A DNA stretch of 6,941 bases from Clostridia bacterium (GCA_017629395.1 JAGBXH010000284.1:1-6941), one strand, 5' to 3'; positions 1-6,008 are shown, counted from the first letter of the stretch. The notes: generated from the sequence alone by a model not told the origin. Program-made: numbers and translations.

Positions 1-829
1 AAACGATGGAGCATTTTTCATCGGATGCGGCTTTGAGGATCCACTCGGGGTTGACGCCCTTGAGCAGCACTGCCTTGCCTCCTGCGTAGAAGCTGCCCAT
101 CCAGTGCATCTTTGCGCCCGTGTGGTAGAGGGGCGGGATGCAAAGGAACACGTCGTCGTGCGTTTGCGAGTGGTGGTTGTTCTCGGTCAGCATGGCGTGC
201 GTCAAGGAGCGGTGCGCGTGCAGAATTGCTTTGGGGAAGCCGGTCGTGCCGGAGGAGAAGTAGATGGCTGCATCGTCGTCTTCGGTCAGAGAAATATCGG
301 GCTGACGCGAAGTGCAGTATGCGATCATCTTGTCGTAGCTGTCTGCAAACGCGGGGCATTCCTCGCCAACGTAAAAGAGGCTGCGCACGCGGGGGATCTG
401 ATCGCTGATGGATTCCATTCTGCCGATAAATTCAGGCCCGAATATGCACATGGAGCTGTCGGATTTATCCAGACAGTATTTGATCTCGTCAGCGGTATAG
501 CGATAGTTGAGCGGCACGGCAACGGCACCTGCCTTGAGAATGCCGAAGTAGATGGGCAGCCACTCAATCGAGTTCATCATAAGAATGGAGACCTTGTCTC
601 CCTTGCGGCAGCCGCGGGAGAGAAGGAGATTTGCAAAGCGGTTTGCACGCTTTAAGAATTGCTCCCAGGTGATCTCGCGACGGAAGGGCTGACCGGGTTC
701 GGGCTGCATCAGGGCATAGTCGCGCCAGGTAATGCGGCTTTGCGGCTCAAACATGGGGTTGATTTCAACCAGCGCCACCTCATCGGCGTACAGTCGCGCG
801 TTGTTGTCCAAAATGTCTGTGATGATCAT
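1..829 (-). CDS. Acyl-CoA synthetase (AMP-binding, ANL superfamily), N-terminal part
   Basis: The gene runs off the left edge; 276 codons are visible, starting MIITDILDNNARLYADEVAL. The family activates a carboxylic acid with ATP to an acyl-adenylate and transfers it to coenzyme A in the cytoplasm. The ATP-binding loop YFSSGTTGFPK is at residues 190-200, followed by HAHRSL and by PPLYHTG at 232-238, which matches the next conserved motif of the family. The segment with KGDKVSILMMNS and LKAGAVAVPLNYRYTADEI (76-116) is the standard N-terminal subdomain of medium- or long-chain acyl-CoA ligases and related CoA ligases. The ATG at 829 is chosen because GAGG (837-840) lies 7 nt upstream and a perfect promoter lies just beyond. 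The C-terminal domain is outside the window, so the substrate cannot be decided. The family call is firm, the specificity is open. Confidence 0.93.
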   Translation of the reverse strand, partial: MIITDILDNNARLYADEVALVEINPMFEPQSRITWRDYALMQPEPGQPFRREITWEQFLKRANRFANLLLSRGCRKGDKVSILMMNSIEWLPIYFGILKAGAVAVPLNYRYTADEIKYCLDKSDSSMCIFGPEFIGRMESISDQIPRVRSLFYVGEECPAFADSYDKMIAYCTSRQPDISLTEDDDAAIYFSSGTTGFPKAILHAHRSLTHAMLTENNHHSQTHDDVFLCIPPLYHTGAKMHWMGSFYAGGKAVLLKGVNPEWILKAASDEKCSIV

Positions 830-872
830 GATAATTCCTCACACTTTCTTGCTAAGAAAAAATAGATAATTT

Positions 873-901
873 ATTATATCATAAATGACGGAAAATGTCA
901 A
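873..901 (-). promoter_or_regulatory. Perfect sigma-A promoter of the acyl-CoA synthetase gene
   Basis: On the minus strand the sequence reads TTGACA (896-901), 17 nt, TATAAT (873-878). This matches the housekeeping consensus exactly with the optimal spacer. Transcription should start near position 866, giving a leader of about 37 nt with a small hairpin, TTTCTT-AGC-AAGAAA (845-859). I see no operator. Such a promoter suggests high or constitutive expression unless repressed. Confidence 0.85.
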
Positions 902-943
902 TGATTTCAAGGGAAAATCGACACTTTTTGGATAAGCTCTTAC

Positions 944-1114
944 GAGAGTTTTTGATCGACCTTTTTGCAAAAAGGTCGCGGGGTCTTGGGGCAGCGTCCC
1001 CAAGTCGCCTCCGCAGAGGCGAAATGTCTCTATCGCCGTTTCATTTCGCGCAGCGAAATATGTTCTTCTTTGCGGCAATTTTGCCAAAAAGAACGGAGAG
1101 GATTTTCTCACATA
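944..1114. repeat. Structured dispersed repeat, copy A
   Basis: This gene-free stretch is a chain of hairpins related to copy B at 5270-5422 in the same orientation. In order they are GACCTTTTT-GC-AAAAAGGTC (958-977), CTTGGGG...CCCCAAG (985-1004), TCGCCTC-CGCA-GAGGCGA (1005-1022), ATTTCGC-GCA-GCGAAAT (1043-1059, absent from copy B), and GTTCTT...AAGAAC (1062-1094) enclosing GGCAA-TT-TTGCC. Shared linkers include GCGGGG, CTTGGGGCAG, CGAAAT, AAAAAGAACGGA and a final ACATAA. ORFs crossing it on either strand have no convincing ribosome binding site and are rejected. Similar hairpin-chain intergenic repeats are common in gut Clostridia (recollection, not a search). Function unknown. Confidence 0.8.
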
Positions 1115-1136
1115 ATATCCCAACGGTCAATGAAAT

Positions 1137-1179
1137 CCGCCTTCGGCGGGAGTATTTTCCCTGCTGCGCAGGGAAAATA
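1137..1179. repeat. Two adjacent perfect hairpins
   Basis: CCGCC-TTC-GGCGG (1137-1149) is followed by a 12-bp perfect stem with a 3-nt loop, TATTTTCCCTGC-TGC-GCAGGGAAAATA (1153-1179). Neither has a long T-tract directly after it on either strand, so they are not classical terminators. They extend the palindromic zone begun by copy A, up to the terminator of the small ORF. Confidence 0.7.
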
Positions 1180-1222
1180 AAAAGCCCGCAACCCAACGTG
1201 CCCAAAATGCACGACGATGCGG
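1178..1222 (-). terminator. Rho-independent terminator of the 23-codon unit
   Basis: Read on the minus strand, CCGCA (1218-1222) pairs with TGCGG (1186-1190) and CGTGC (1209-1213) pairs with GCACG (1197-1201). An unpaired internal loop lies between the two helices. The stem is followed by GCTTTTTA (T-tract at 1179-1183). It lies 30 nt after the small ORF's stop codon, which makes a self-contained transcript of about 170 nt. Confidence 0.7.
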
Positions 1223-1251
1223 ACTGACCGTATTTTGTTTTCCGAAGCGGA

Positions 1252-1323
1252 TCAGCTTGCGGTGTTCACAAAAGACGGGCAGCCCATGCAAAAATAATAA
1301 AAGTAATAAAAGAACTTAGTCAT
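1252..1323 (-). CDS. 23-aa aromatic-rich microprotein or leader peptide
   Basis: I do not recognise this peptide. It starts MTKFFYYFYYFCMGCPS and ends FVNTAS, then TGA. Residues 4-11 are eight consecutive Phe/Tyr, followed by a C-x-x-C motif (C12, C15). Support for translation is unusually good for so short an ORF: AAAAGGAGG (1331-1339) ends 7 nt before the ATG, a perfect consensus promoter lies at 1357-1385, and a terminator follows at 1178-1222. It is transcribed toward the acyl-CoA synthetase gene, whose own promoter lies beyond the terminator. It could be a membrane-associated microprotein, a Phe/Tyr-sensing leader peptide of the PheL kind, or an ORF carried on a small regulatory RNA. No function is assigned. 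Confidence 0.6.
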   Translation of the reverse strand: MTKFFYYFYYFCMGCPSFVNTAS

Positions 1324-1356
1324 GGTATTGCCTCCTTTTGTGATTTGTTGTGTGTC

Positions 1357-1385
1357 ATTATACGCCCCTTTTTTGCGTTTGTCAA
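1357..1385 (-). promoter_or_regulatory. Perfect sigma-A promoter of the 23-codon unit
   Basis: The minus strand reads TTGACA (1380-1385), 17 nt, TATAAT (1357-1362), an exact consensus match. The predicted start near 1350 gives a leader of about 27 nt that contains the AAAAGGAGG site. This is the main evidence that the short ORF is a real gene. Confidence 0.85.
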
Positions 1386-1443
1386 TAGATTTTTGCAAAT
1401 TTTTCGAATTTTGTGAAAAAATTATCAGGTGGGTTACGGCACA

Positions 1444-1487
1444 CGATTGATTTCATACAATATTTGTCAATCGATTTTGCTTATAAA
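1444..1487 (+). promoter_or_regulatory. Candidate mgl promoter with inverted-repeat operator
   Basis: CGATTGA (1444-1450) and TCAATCG (1467-1473) form a perfect 7-bp inverted repeat with 16 nt between the arms. A TATAAA -10 candidate lies at 1482-1487, with TG at 1478-1479. No good -35 is present; the -35 position (about 1459-1464) falls inside the repeat. A weak promoter overlapped by a dyad fits sugar-dependent control by an activator or repressor. The regulator is not in this window, and I see no clear cre (CcpA) site. Downstream, AATAAGC is repeated at 1507-1513 and 1517-1523. Confidence 0.45.
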
Positions 1488-1541
1488 ATCACATAGCACG
1501 AGCCAAAATAAGCACGAATAAGCCTTTCGGAGGAGCAAAAT

Positions 1542-2639
1542 ATGAAAAAAATGAGAAATATCAGAGGCGTGAGCTTATTGCTTTGCCTGTGCCTGCTTGT
1601 AGGTGCGTGCGCGTGCATGACGGGCTGCGGCAGACAGGATACCTATCGCGTAGCGGTGTTTGCCTATAAATTTGACGATAGCTATATTGCCACGGTGCGA
1701 TCCGCGCTTGAAAAATACTTCAAGGACCACGGCGACCGTATGCAGGTGACCTTTTATAACGGTGAAAACAACCAGCAGACGCAAAGTGCACAGATCGATA
1801 CCGCTATCACGGGCGGTGCGGATCTTTTGATCATCAACGCGGTGGACTTCAAGAGTGCGGGCGAGGCGTTGGCTGCAAAGGCGCATCAAAAGGGCGTGCC
1901 CGTCATTTTCTTTAACCGCGAGGTGTCGGATGCAGCGGTCAAAACGTCGGATAACATTTGCTTTGTGGGCACAGATCCCGATGCCCCCGGCTATATGCAG
2001 GGCGAGCAGGTGGCTGCGCTGCTTGGTACAAACGAGGCGTTCCGAAAATACGACCTCAACGGCGACGGTAAGATCCAATACGCCATGTTCCGTGCCGAGG
2101 TGGGTAATGCAGAGGCGGACGGACGCACGCGCTATTCGGTGGAGCGAGCAAACAGGCTGCTTGCAGAGAATGACGCCTTGACCGCAGCCGATAAAGAGGG
2201 CAGCGTGCTTGAGCGCGTGGGCGCGGATCAGCCTGCCAACTGGGATAGTGCGACCGCCAATAATATGATGGGCTCGCTCTTCCGCGTGCAGGGCGGCGTG
2301 CCCAATATCGAGCTGGTGCTGTGCAATAACGACGATATGGCGCTGGGGGTGATCTCTGCGCTGGAGGCAAAGGGATATAATAAGCAGGGAAGCAGAGATG
2401 CGGGCGGTGCGTATATCCCCGTGTTTGGCGTGGATGCGCTGGCAACTGCCATGGATGCCATCAAAAACGGCAAGATGCAGGGAACGGTCAAGCAGGATGG
2501 GGATGCCATGGCAAAGGCGATCGTGCAGATCGCTGCCAACATCATGGAGGGCAAGGATTTTCTTGCAGGCACGGAATACCGGTTTGAGGATGACGTGCGC
2601 AAGCTGCGCATCGCGTATTCGCCCATAAACGCAGAATAA
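1542..2639 (+). CDS. mglB: Galactose/methyl-galactoside-type ABC transporter binding lipoprotein
   Basis: A 365-aa periplasmic-binding-type protein that captures sugar at the cell surface for MglAC. Residues 1-28 are a lipoprotein signal; the lipidated Cys is probably C29 (MTGC), with C23 (VGAC) as an alternative. Compared from memory with E. coli MglB, the calcium loop DLNGDGKIQ (171-179) is intact, with E257 as the distant ligand. Sugar-contact equivalents D46, N125, R195, W234, N263 and D298 are kept and F16 is Y48. Three differ: H152 is N189, D154 is E191 and N256 is Q318. The ATG follows GGAGGAG (1529-1535). mglA starts 18 nt after the stop, so this is the first gene of an operon. The family is secure; the exact sugar is uncertain because of the altered pocket. 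Confidence 0.92.
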   Translation: MKKMRNIRGVSLLLCLCLLVGACACMTGCGRQDTYRVAVFAYKFDDSYIATVRSALEKYFKDHGDRMQVTFYNGENNQQTQSAQIDTAITGGADLLIINAVDFKSAGEALAAKAHQKGVPVIFFNREVSDAAVKTSDNICFVGTDPDAPGYMQGEQVAALLGTNEAFRKYDLNGDGKIQYAMFRAEVGNAEADGRTRYSVERANRLLAENDALTAADKEGSVLERVGADQPANWDSATANNMMGSLFRVQGGVPNIELVLCNNDDMALGVISALEAKGYNKQGSRDAGGAYIPVFGVDALATAMDAIKNGKMQGTVKQDGDAMAKAIVQIAANIMEGKDFLAGTEYRFEDDVRKLRIAYSPINAE

Positions 2640-2657
2640 GGACAAGGTAGGGGGCGC

Positions 2658-4142
2658 ATGGAATACGTTCTGGAAATGCGGAATATCTGTAAGGAATTTC
2701 CCGGTGTCAAGGCGCTGGACGGTGCACAGCTGTGCGTGCGCCCCGGCAGCGTGCACGCGCTCATGGGGGAAAACGGTGCGGGGAAATCCACGCTGCTCAA
2801 GTGTCTGTTCGGTATTTATCGTAAGGATAGCGGCAGCATCCTGATCGACGGCAGGGAGGCGGACTTCAAAAGCCCTGCGGATGCCATGGCGCATGGGGTT
2901 GCCATGGTGCATCAGGAGCTCAACCAAGCCCTGCGCCGCAGCGTGGCGGATAACGTGTGGCTGGGCAGATATCCCACGCGCGGCGGATTTGTGCGCGAGC
3001 GGTATATGCAGGAGCGTACGCGTGAGCTCTTGGAGAGTCTTGATATGCACGTCGATCCCGCGCGTATCATCGGCTCTTTGTCGGTTGCCGAGCGGCAGAT
3101 GGTGGAGATCGCCAAGGCGGTGTCCTATCACGCGCGTGTGCTGGTGCTGGACGAGCCGACCTCGTCCTTGACCGACCGTGAGGTCGAGCAGCTGTTTGCC
3201 GTTATAGAAAGGCTCAAGGCGCGCGGCTGCGGCATTGTGTACGTTTCGCACAAGATGCAGGAGATATTGCGCATATCCGACGAGGTCACGATCATGCGCG
3301 ACGGCAGGTTTATCTCCACCGACAAAGCCGCTGATCTGACTACGGACAAGATCATTGCCAAAATGGTGGGCAGGGAGCTTGCCGATCTGTACCCTGCGGT
3401 CGAGAGGAGACGCGGAGAGGTGCTGTTGGAGGTGCAGGGGCTTTCTGCCAAGGGACTTGCGGATATTTCCTTTTCCCTGCATCGCGGTGAGGTGCTGGGG
3501 CTTTGCGGACTTGTGGGGGCGGGGCGCACCGAGATTTTGGAAACGCTGTTCGGTATGCGGCGTATCGCAGAAGGCAGCGTCAGGCTAGCGGGCAGGGAGC
3601 TGCGCGCCAAAAAGCCTGCGGACGCCATCAAGGCGGGGCTTGCGCTTTTGACCGAGGAGCGGCGTGCTACGGGGATTTTCGGCGGACTTTCCTTGACGGA
3701 TAACGCCTGCGTGGCGCGCCTTAGAGACTATCGCGGGGCGCTGGGGCTTTTGCGCACGGGGAGTATGTGCAAGGATACCGACCGTATCATTCGCGATCTG
3801 CGCGTGCGTTGCGCAGGCAGAAATACGCCCATCAAACTGCTCTCGGGCGGCAACCAGCAAAAGGTGATATTGGGCAGGTGGCTTTTGACCGATCCCGAGG
3901 TGCTGCTCTTGGACGAGCCGACGCGCGGCGTGGACGTGGGGGCAAAATCCGAGATCTATGCGCTGATCGCAGAGCTTGCAGGGCGCGGCAAGGGTGTGAT
4001 CATGGTTTCAAGTGAGATGCCCGAACTGATCGGTACGTGTGACCGCATACTGGTAGTATCGGGAGGCAGGATCGCGGGCGAGCTTATGCGCGGTGCGTAC
4101 AGCGAGCAGGAGCTGATGAGCTTGGCGGCAAAATACGTTTGA
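2658..4142 (+). CDS. mglA: Galactose/methyl-galactoside-type import ATP-binding protein
   Basis: A 494-aa protein with two fused ABC ATPase domains on the cytoplasmic face, powering sugar uptake through MglC. Domain 1 has Walker A GENGAGKST (37-45), Q86, a divergent signature LSVAERQ (141-147), Walker B VLVLDEP (161-167) and H198. Domain 2 has a degenerate Walker A GLVGAGRT (284-291, R290 in place of Lys), a canonical signature LSGGNQQ (395-401) and Walker B VLLLDEP (415-421), with SSE in place of the switch His region. This asymmetry is normal for MglA/RbsA ATPases. Stretches such as HALMGENGAGKSTLLKCLFG and the TEERR segment agree closely with E. coli MglA, and length is normal. The ATG at 2658 has a G-rich site (2645-2654). 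The permease follows 15 nt after the stop. Confidence 0.95.
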   Translation: MEYVLEMRNICKEFPGVKALDGAQLCVRPGSVHALMGENGAGKSTLLKCLFGIYRKDSGSILIDGREADFKSPADAMAHGVAMVHQELNQALRRSVADNVWLGRYPTRGGFVRERYMQERTRELLESLDMHVDPARIIGSLSVAERQMVEIAKAVSYHARVLVLDEPTSSLTDREVEQLFAVIERLKARGCGIVYVSHKMQEILRISDEVTIMRDGRFISTDKAADLTTDKIIAKMVGRELADLYPAVERRRGEVLLEVQGLSAKGLADISFSLHRGEVLGLCGLVGAGRTEILETLFGMRRIAEGSVRLAGRELRAKKPADAIKAGLALLTEERRATGIFGGLSLTDNACVARLRDYRGALGLLRTGSMCKDTDRIIRDLRVRCAGRNTPIKLLSGGNQQKVILGRWLLTDPEVLLLDEPTRGVDVGAKSEIYALIAELAGRGKGVIMVSSEMPELIGTCDRILVVSGGRIAGELMRGAYSEQELMSLAAKYV

Positions 4143-4157
4143 CGGAGAGTGGAAGAA

Positions 4158-5249
4158 ATGGAAGAGAAAGAAACGGTGGGTTTGCCGAGCCGTGCCAAAG
4201 CAAGCCTTGGTAACTTCAAGGCGCTTTCGGGACGGGAGCGCGCCAAAGTCATAAAAAACGGGCTGTTGGACAATGCCTTATATATACTCATCGCGCTGTT
4301 TGTGATTGCGGTTTTTGCCTATAATCCAAGCTTTTTATCGGCGGATTCGGTGGTCAATATTCTCATGCAGTCCGCCTCGCGTCTGATCATGGCGCTTGGC
4401 GTGGCGGGCATCATCGTGCTGACGGGCACGGATCTGTCGGCAGGCAGATGTCTCGGTCTTTGCGCCTGCATTTGCGCGTCACTTTTGCAATCGAGCGGCG
4501 TGGCGGGTAAAATGTTTCCTGCGCTGTCGTATAGCGCGTGGCTGATTCCGCTTGCGCTGCTGATCAGCATGCTGGTAGGCGCGTGTGTGGGCGGCTTTAA
4601 CGGTTTTATGGTGTCGCGCTTTAAGCTGCACCCCTTTATCGTCACGCTGGGCACGCAGCTGATTCTGTACGGCGGCGTGATGTGGTACGTGTCCTTGGGA
4701 CAGAATAACAGTGCGCCCATTGCCGGGCTTGATCCGGGCTATACGAGGCTGGTCACGGGCGGCATCAATATAGGCGGCGTACAGATCCCCAATTATCTAT
4801 GGATCGCGGTGCTGGTGACGCTGATCGTTTGGGTGATATGGAATAAAACGGTGCTTGGCAAAAATATGTTTGCGGTGGGCACCAACCCCGAGGCGGCTGC
4901 CGTATCGGGCGTCAGCGTAGCAAAAACCATCATCAGTGTGTTCGTTTTAGCAGGCATTTTGTATGGCGTTTCGGCATTTGTGGAGTGCGCGAGAGTGTCG
5001 TCCAACTCTACTGCAACGGGTGTTAATTACGAGTTGGATGCCATTGCCGCCTGCGTCATCGGTGGTGTGTCGTTTATGGGCGGCGTGGGCAAGGTGCGCG
5101 GCGTGCTTTTGGGAGTGTTCCTTTTGCAGCTTGTCAATGCAGGGCTGGTGTTTCTGAATTTTGAGCCCGCGATCATGACGGTCATCAAGGGCGCGATCAT
5201 CTTGATCGCCTGCGCGCTGGATATGCGTAAGCATATTGCGAAAACCTAA
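4158..5249 (+). CDS. mglC: Galactose/methyl-galactoside-type ABC transporter permease
   Basis: A 363-aa polytopic membrane protein (BPD_transp_2 family), the translocation channel for the sugar delivered by MglB. About eight to ten hydrophobic segments are visible, near 42-55, 73-90, 97-111, 128-152, 160-178, 214-228, 257-274, 293-309, 315-333 and 338-354. Family signatures include ALGVAGIIVLTGTDLSAGR (79-97), the NG...PFIVTLGT region (148-166), FAVGTNPEAA (238-247) and YELDAIAACVIGGVSFMGG (291-309); all align with E. coli MglC from memory. An in-frame GTG at 4149 would start three codons earlier, but GGAG (4144-4147) would then sit 1 nt from it. ATG 4158 leaves a workable 10-nt spacing and is chosen. 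It is the last gene of the operon. Confidence 0.94.
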   Translation: MEEKETVGLPSRAKASLGNFKALSGRERAKVIKNGLLDNALYILIALFVIAVFAYNPSFLSADSVVNILMQSASRLIMALGVAGIIVLTGTDLSAGRCLGLCACICASLLQSSGVAGKMFPALSYSAWLIPLALLISMLVGACVGGFNGFMVSRFKLHPFIVTLGTQLILYGGVMWYVSLGQNNSAPIAGLDPGYTRLVTGGINIGGVQIPNYLWIAVLVTLIVWVIWNKTVLGKNMFAVGTNPEAAAVSGVSVAKTIISVFVLAGILYGVSAFVECARVSSNSTATGVNYELDAIAACVIGGVSFMGGVGKVRGVLLGVFLLQLVNAGLVFLNFEPAIMTVIKGAIILIACALDMRKHIAKT

Positions 5250-5269
5250 CCCATACGGACACCCCTCTC

Positions 5270-5422
5270 ATGAAAGTTTTGATCAAACTTTTCCAAAAGT
5301 TTGCGGGGACTTGGGGCAGAGCCCCGAGTCGCGCCCGCAGGCGCGAAATATTTCCAACGCTGTTTTTGGTTCTTTTTGCAGCTGCTTGCTCAAAAAGAAC
5401 GGAAACGGTTTGCTTACATAAA
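5270..5422. repeat. Structured dispersed repeat, copy B
   Basis: Located 20 bp after mglC and related to copy A (944-1114) in the same orientation. Hairpins are CAAACTTTT-CC-AAAAGTTTG (5284-5303), ACTTGGGGC-AGA-GCCCCGAGT (5309-5329, one G-T pair), TCGCGCC-CGCA-GGCGCGA (5329-5346) and GTTCTTTTTG...CAAAAAGAAC (5369-5400). Stem sequences differ from copy A at paired positions while pairing is kept. The short plus-strand ORF across it (5236-5421) has no ribosome binding site and is not called. The stems could slow or end mgl transcription, or protect the 3' end of the mRNA, but none has a classical T-tail. Confidence 0.8.
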
Positions 5423-5427
5423 AAATC

Positions 5428-5457
5428 AAGGGAGCTACCTACATAGGTAACTCCCTT
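5428..5457 (-). terminator. Near-palindromic terminator between mgl and the XRE gene
   Basis: AAGGGAG (5428-5434) and TACCTA (5436-5441) pair with TAGGTA (5444-5449) and CTCCCTT (5451-5457), broken by a single C/A mismatch, with a 2-nt spacer at the centre. On the minus strand the stem is followed by GATTTTTTA and begins 4 nt after the XRE stop codon, so it should end that gene. On the plus strand the tail is only TTTCC, so termination of mgl here would be weaker. Confidence 0.75.
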
Positions 5458-5461
5458 TCCA

Positions 5462-5704
5462 TTATTCCATTCCGAGCAAATATCCCGGGGTTACGTGCAA
5501 TATCTTGCACAGAGCAGCGAGCTCATAATCCGCTACAAAGCGCGTGCCAATCTCAATCCTGCTGACGCTGTCTCGCTCAATGATTACGCCCTCGAGTTGC
5601 AGCTTTGCCGCGAGATTCTCCTGCGACAATTTGCATTTCTTTCTGGCTTCTTTCACACGCGCGCCGCAAATGTTTTTACTGCCGTTGTAATCATAAATCT
5701 TCAT
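5462..5704 (-). CDS. Small XRE/Cro-C1-type helix-turn-helix regulator
   Basis: An 80-aa protein starting MKIYDYNGSKNICGARVKEA. Residues 13-76 form one HTH_3 domain: ARVKEARKKCKLSQENLAAKL contains the first two helices, DSVSRIEIGTRF (45-56) is the recognition-helix and following region, and ALCKILHVTPGYLLG (64-78) is the typical C-terminal helix and tail. There is no extra sensing domain, so it would act as a DNA-binding repressor or activator alone. The ATG at 5704 is chosen because GAGGGG lies 6 nt upstream; a 142-codon reading would start inside the divergent gene. It is divergent from the AbrB-type gene and shares a short regulatory region containing repeated sequence, so autoregulation and cross-regulation are likely. 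Targets are unknown. Confidence 0.88.
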   Translation of the reverse strand: MKIYDYNGSKNICGARVKEARKKCKLSQENLAAKLQLEGVIIERDSVSRIEIGTRFVADYELAALCKILHVTPGYLLGME

Positions 5705-5722
5705 ATGCAACCCCTCACAAAA

Positions 5723-5793
5723 TGTGTTAATCTTAAGAATATACTTGACTTTAACATATTTTTGCGATATAATTGTGTTAAAGATAAGAATAT
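5723..5793. promoter_or_regulatory. Divergent operator region with 20-bp direct repeat
   Basis: Two related 20-bp blocks lie at 5723-5742 and 5774-5793: TGTGTTAA, then TCT or AGA, then TAAGAATAT. They match at 17 of 20 positions and start 51 bp apart, close to five helical turns. One precedes the -35 and the other directly follows the -10 of the rightward promoter. CTTTAACA (5749-5756) is an inverted copy of TGTTAAAG (5776-5783), adding a dyad across that promoter. The leftward XRE gene has a weaker candidate promoter, TTAACA (5776-5781), 17 nt, TATGTT (5753-5758), so both promoters overlap the repeats. Confidence 0.65.
5745..5773 (+). promoter_or_regulatory. Sigma-A promoter of the AbrB-type gene
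   Basis: TTGACT (5745-5750), 17 nt, TATAAT (5768-5773) is one base short of consensus. The expected transcription start near 5780 excludes any upstream start codon for the AbrB-type protein and supports GTG 5814. Confidence 0.8.
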
Positions 5794-5813
5794 CGAAAGA
5801 GGTAAGAAGAATT

Positions 5814-6008
5814 GTGAAAAAAGGAACGGCAGAAGGTCGCATTGGTGTCATCAAGGAGTTTGATAAGCTTGGCAGATTGGTTATCCCCAAGGATCTGCGA
5901 GAGCGTTACGCGCTGGATAATAAGGTGGAGATTGTAGCAACGGAGCAGGGCGTGCTGATCAAAAGTCCTGAATACGTGTTGGTAAAAAAGGAAAAGGGAG
6001 AACCTTGA
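5814..6008 (+). CDS. SpoVT/AbrB-domain transcription regulator
   Basis: A 64-aa protein starting at GTG 5814 (MKKGTAEGRIGVIKEFDKLG). GRIGVIKEFDKLGRLVIPKDLRER (8-31) is the swapped-hairpin DNA-binding signature of the SpoVT/AbrB family (compare AbrB VRKVDELGRVVIPIELRR), and the rest (32-51) completes the small beta-barrel. A short charged tail (58-64) follows. Such proteins bind DNA as dimers or tetramers and act as transition-state regulators in Firmicutes; the same fold occurs in MazE-type antitoxins. AGAGG (5798-5802) lies 11 nt upstream, slightly far. A longer in-frame reading back to 5724 would begin before the mapped promoter and is rejected. No toxin gene lies downstream, so a stand-alone regulator is more likely than an antitoxin. 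Its terminator overlaps the stop codon. Confidence 0.88.
   Translation: MKKGTAEGRIGVIKEFDKLGRLVIPKDLRERYALDNKVEIVATEQGVLIKSPEYVLVKKEKGEP

Noticed and set aside
284..291. Reading the degenerate second Walker A of MglA (protein residues 284-291) as a damaged gene
   Set aside because: Replacement of the Walker A lysine in the second domain is normal for the MglA/RbsA family; the frame is intact and full length.
104..655. 183-codon plus-strand frame opposite the acyl-CoA synthetase
   Set aside because: Antisense to a gene with conserved ANL motifs; composition looks like a shadow and there is no promoter.
839..1123. Minus-strand 94-codon frame upstream of the acyl-CoA synthetase
   Set aside because: It needs a TTG start, has no ribosome binding site, and runs through repeat copy A and across the acyl-CoA synthetase promoter.
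1575..3482. 635-codon open frame on the minus strand opposite mglB and mglA
   Set aside because: It lies antisense to two clearly homologous genes, has no ribosome binding site or recognisable domain, and reflects codon bias of the sense strand.
4149..4157. Upstream GTG start for mglC
   Set aside because: The GGAG site would be 1 nt from it; ATG 4158 has workable spacing.
5462..6008. Toxin-antitoxin module (AbrB fold with adjacent HTH protein)
   Set aside because: The genes are divergent, neither resembles a known toxin, and both look like complete DNA-binding regulators.
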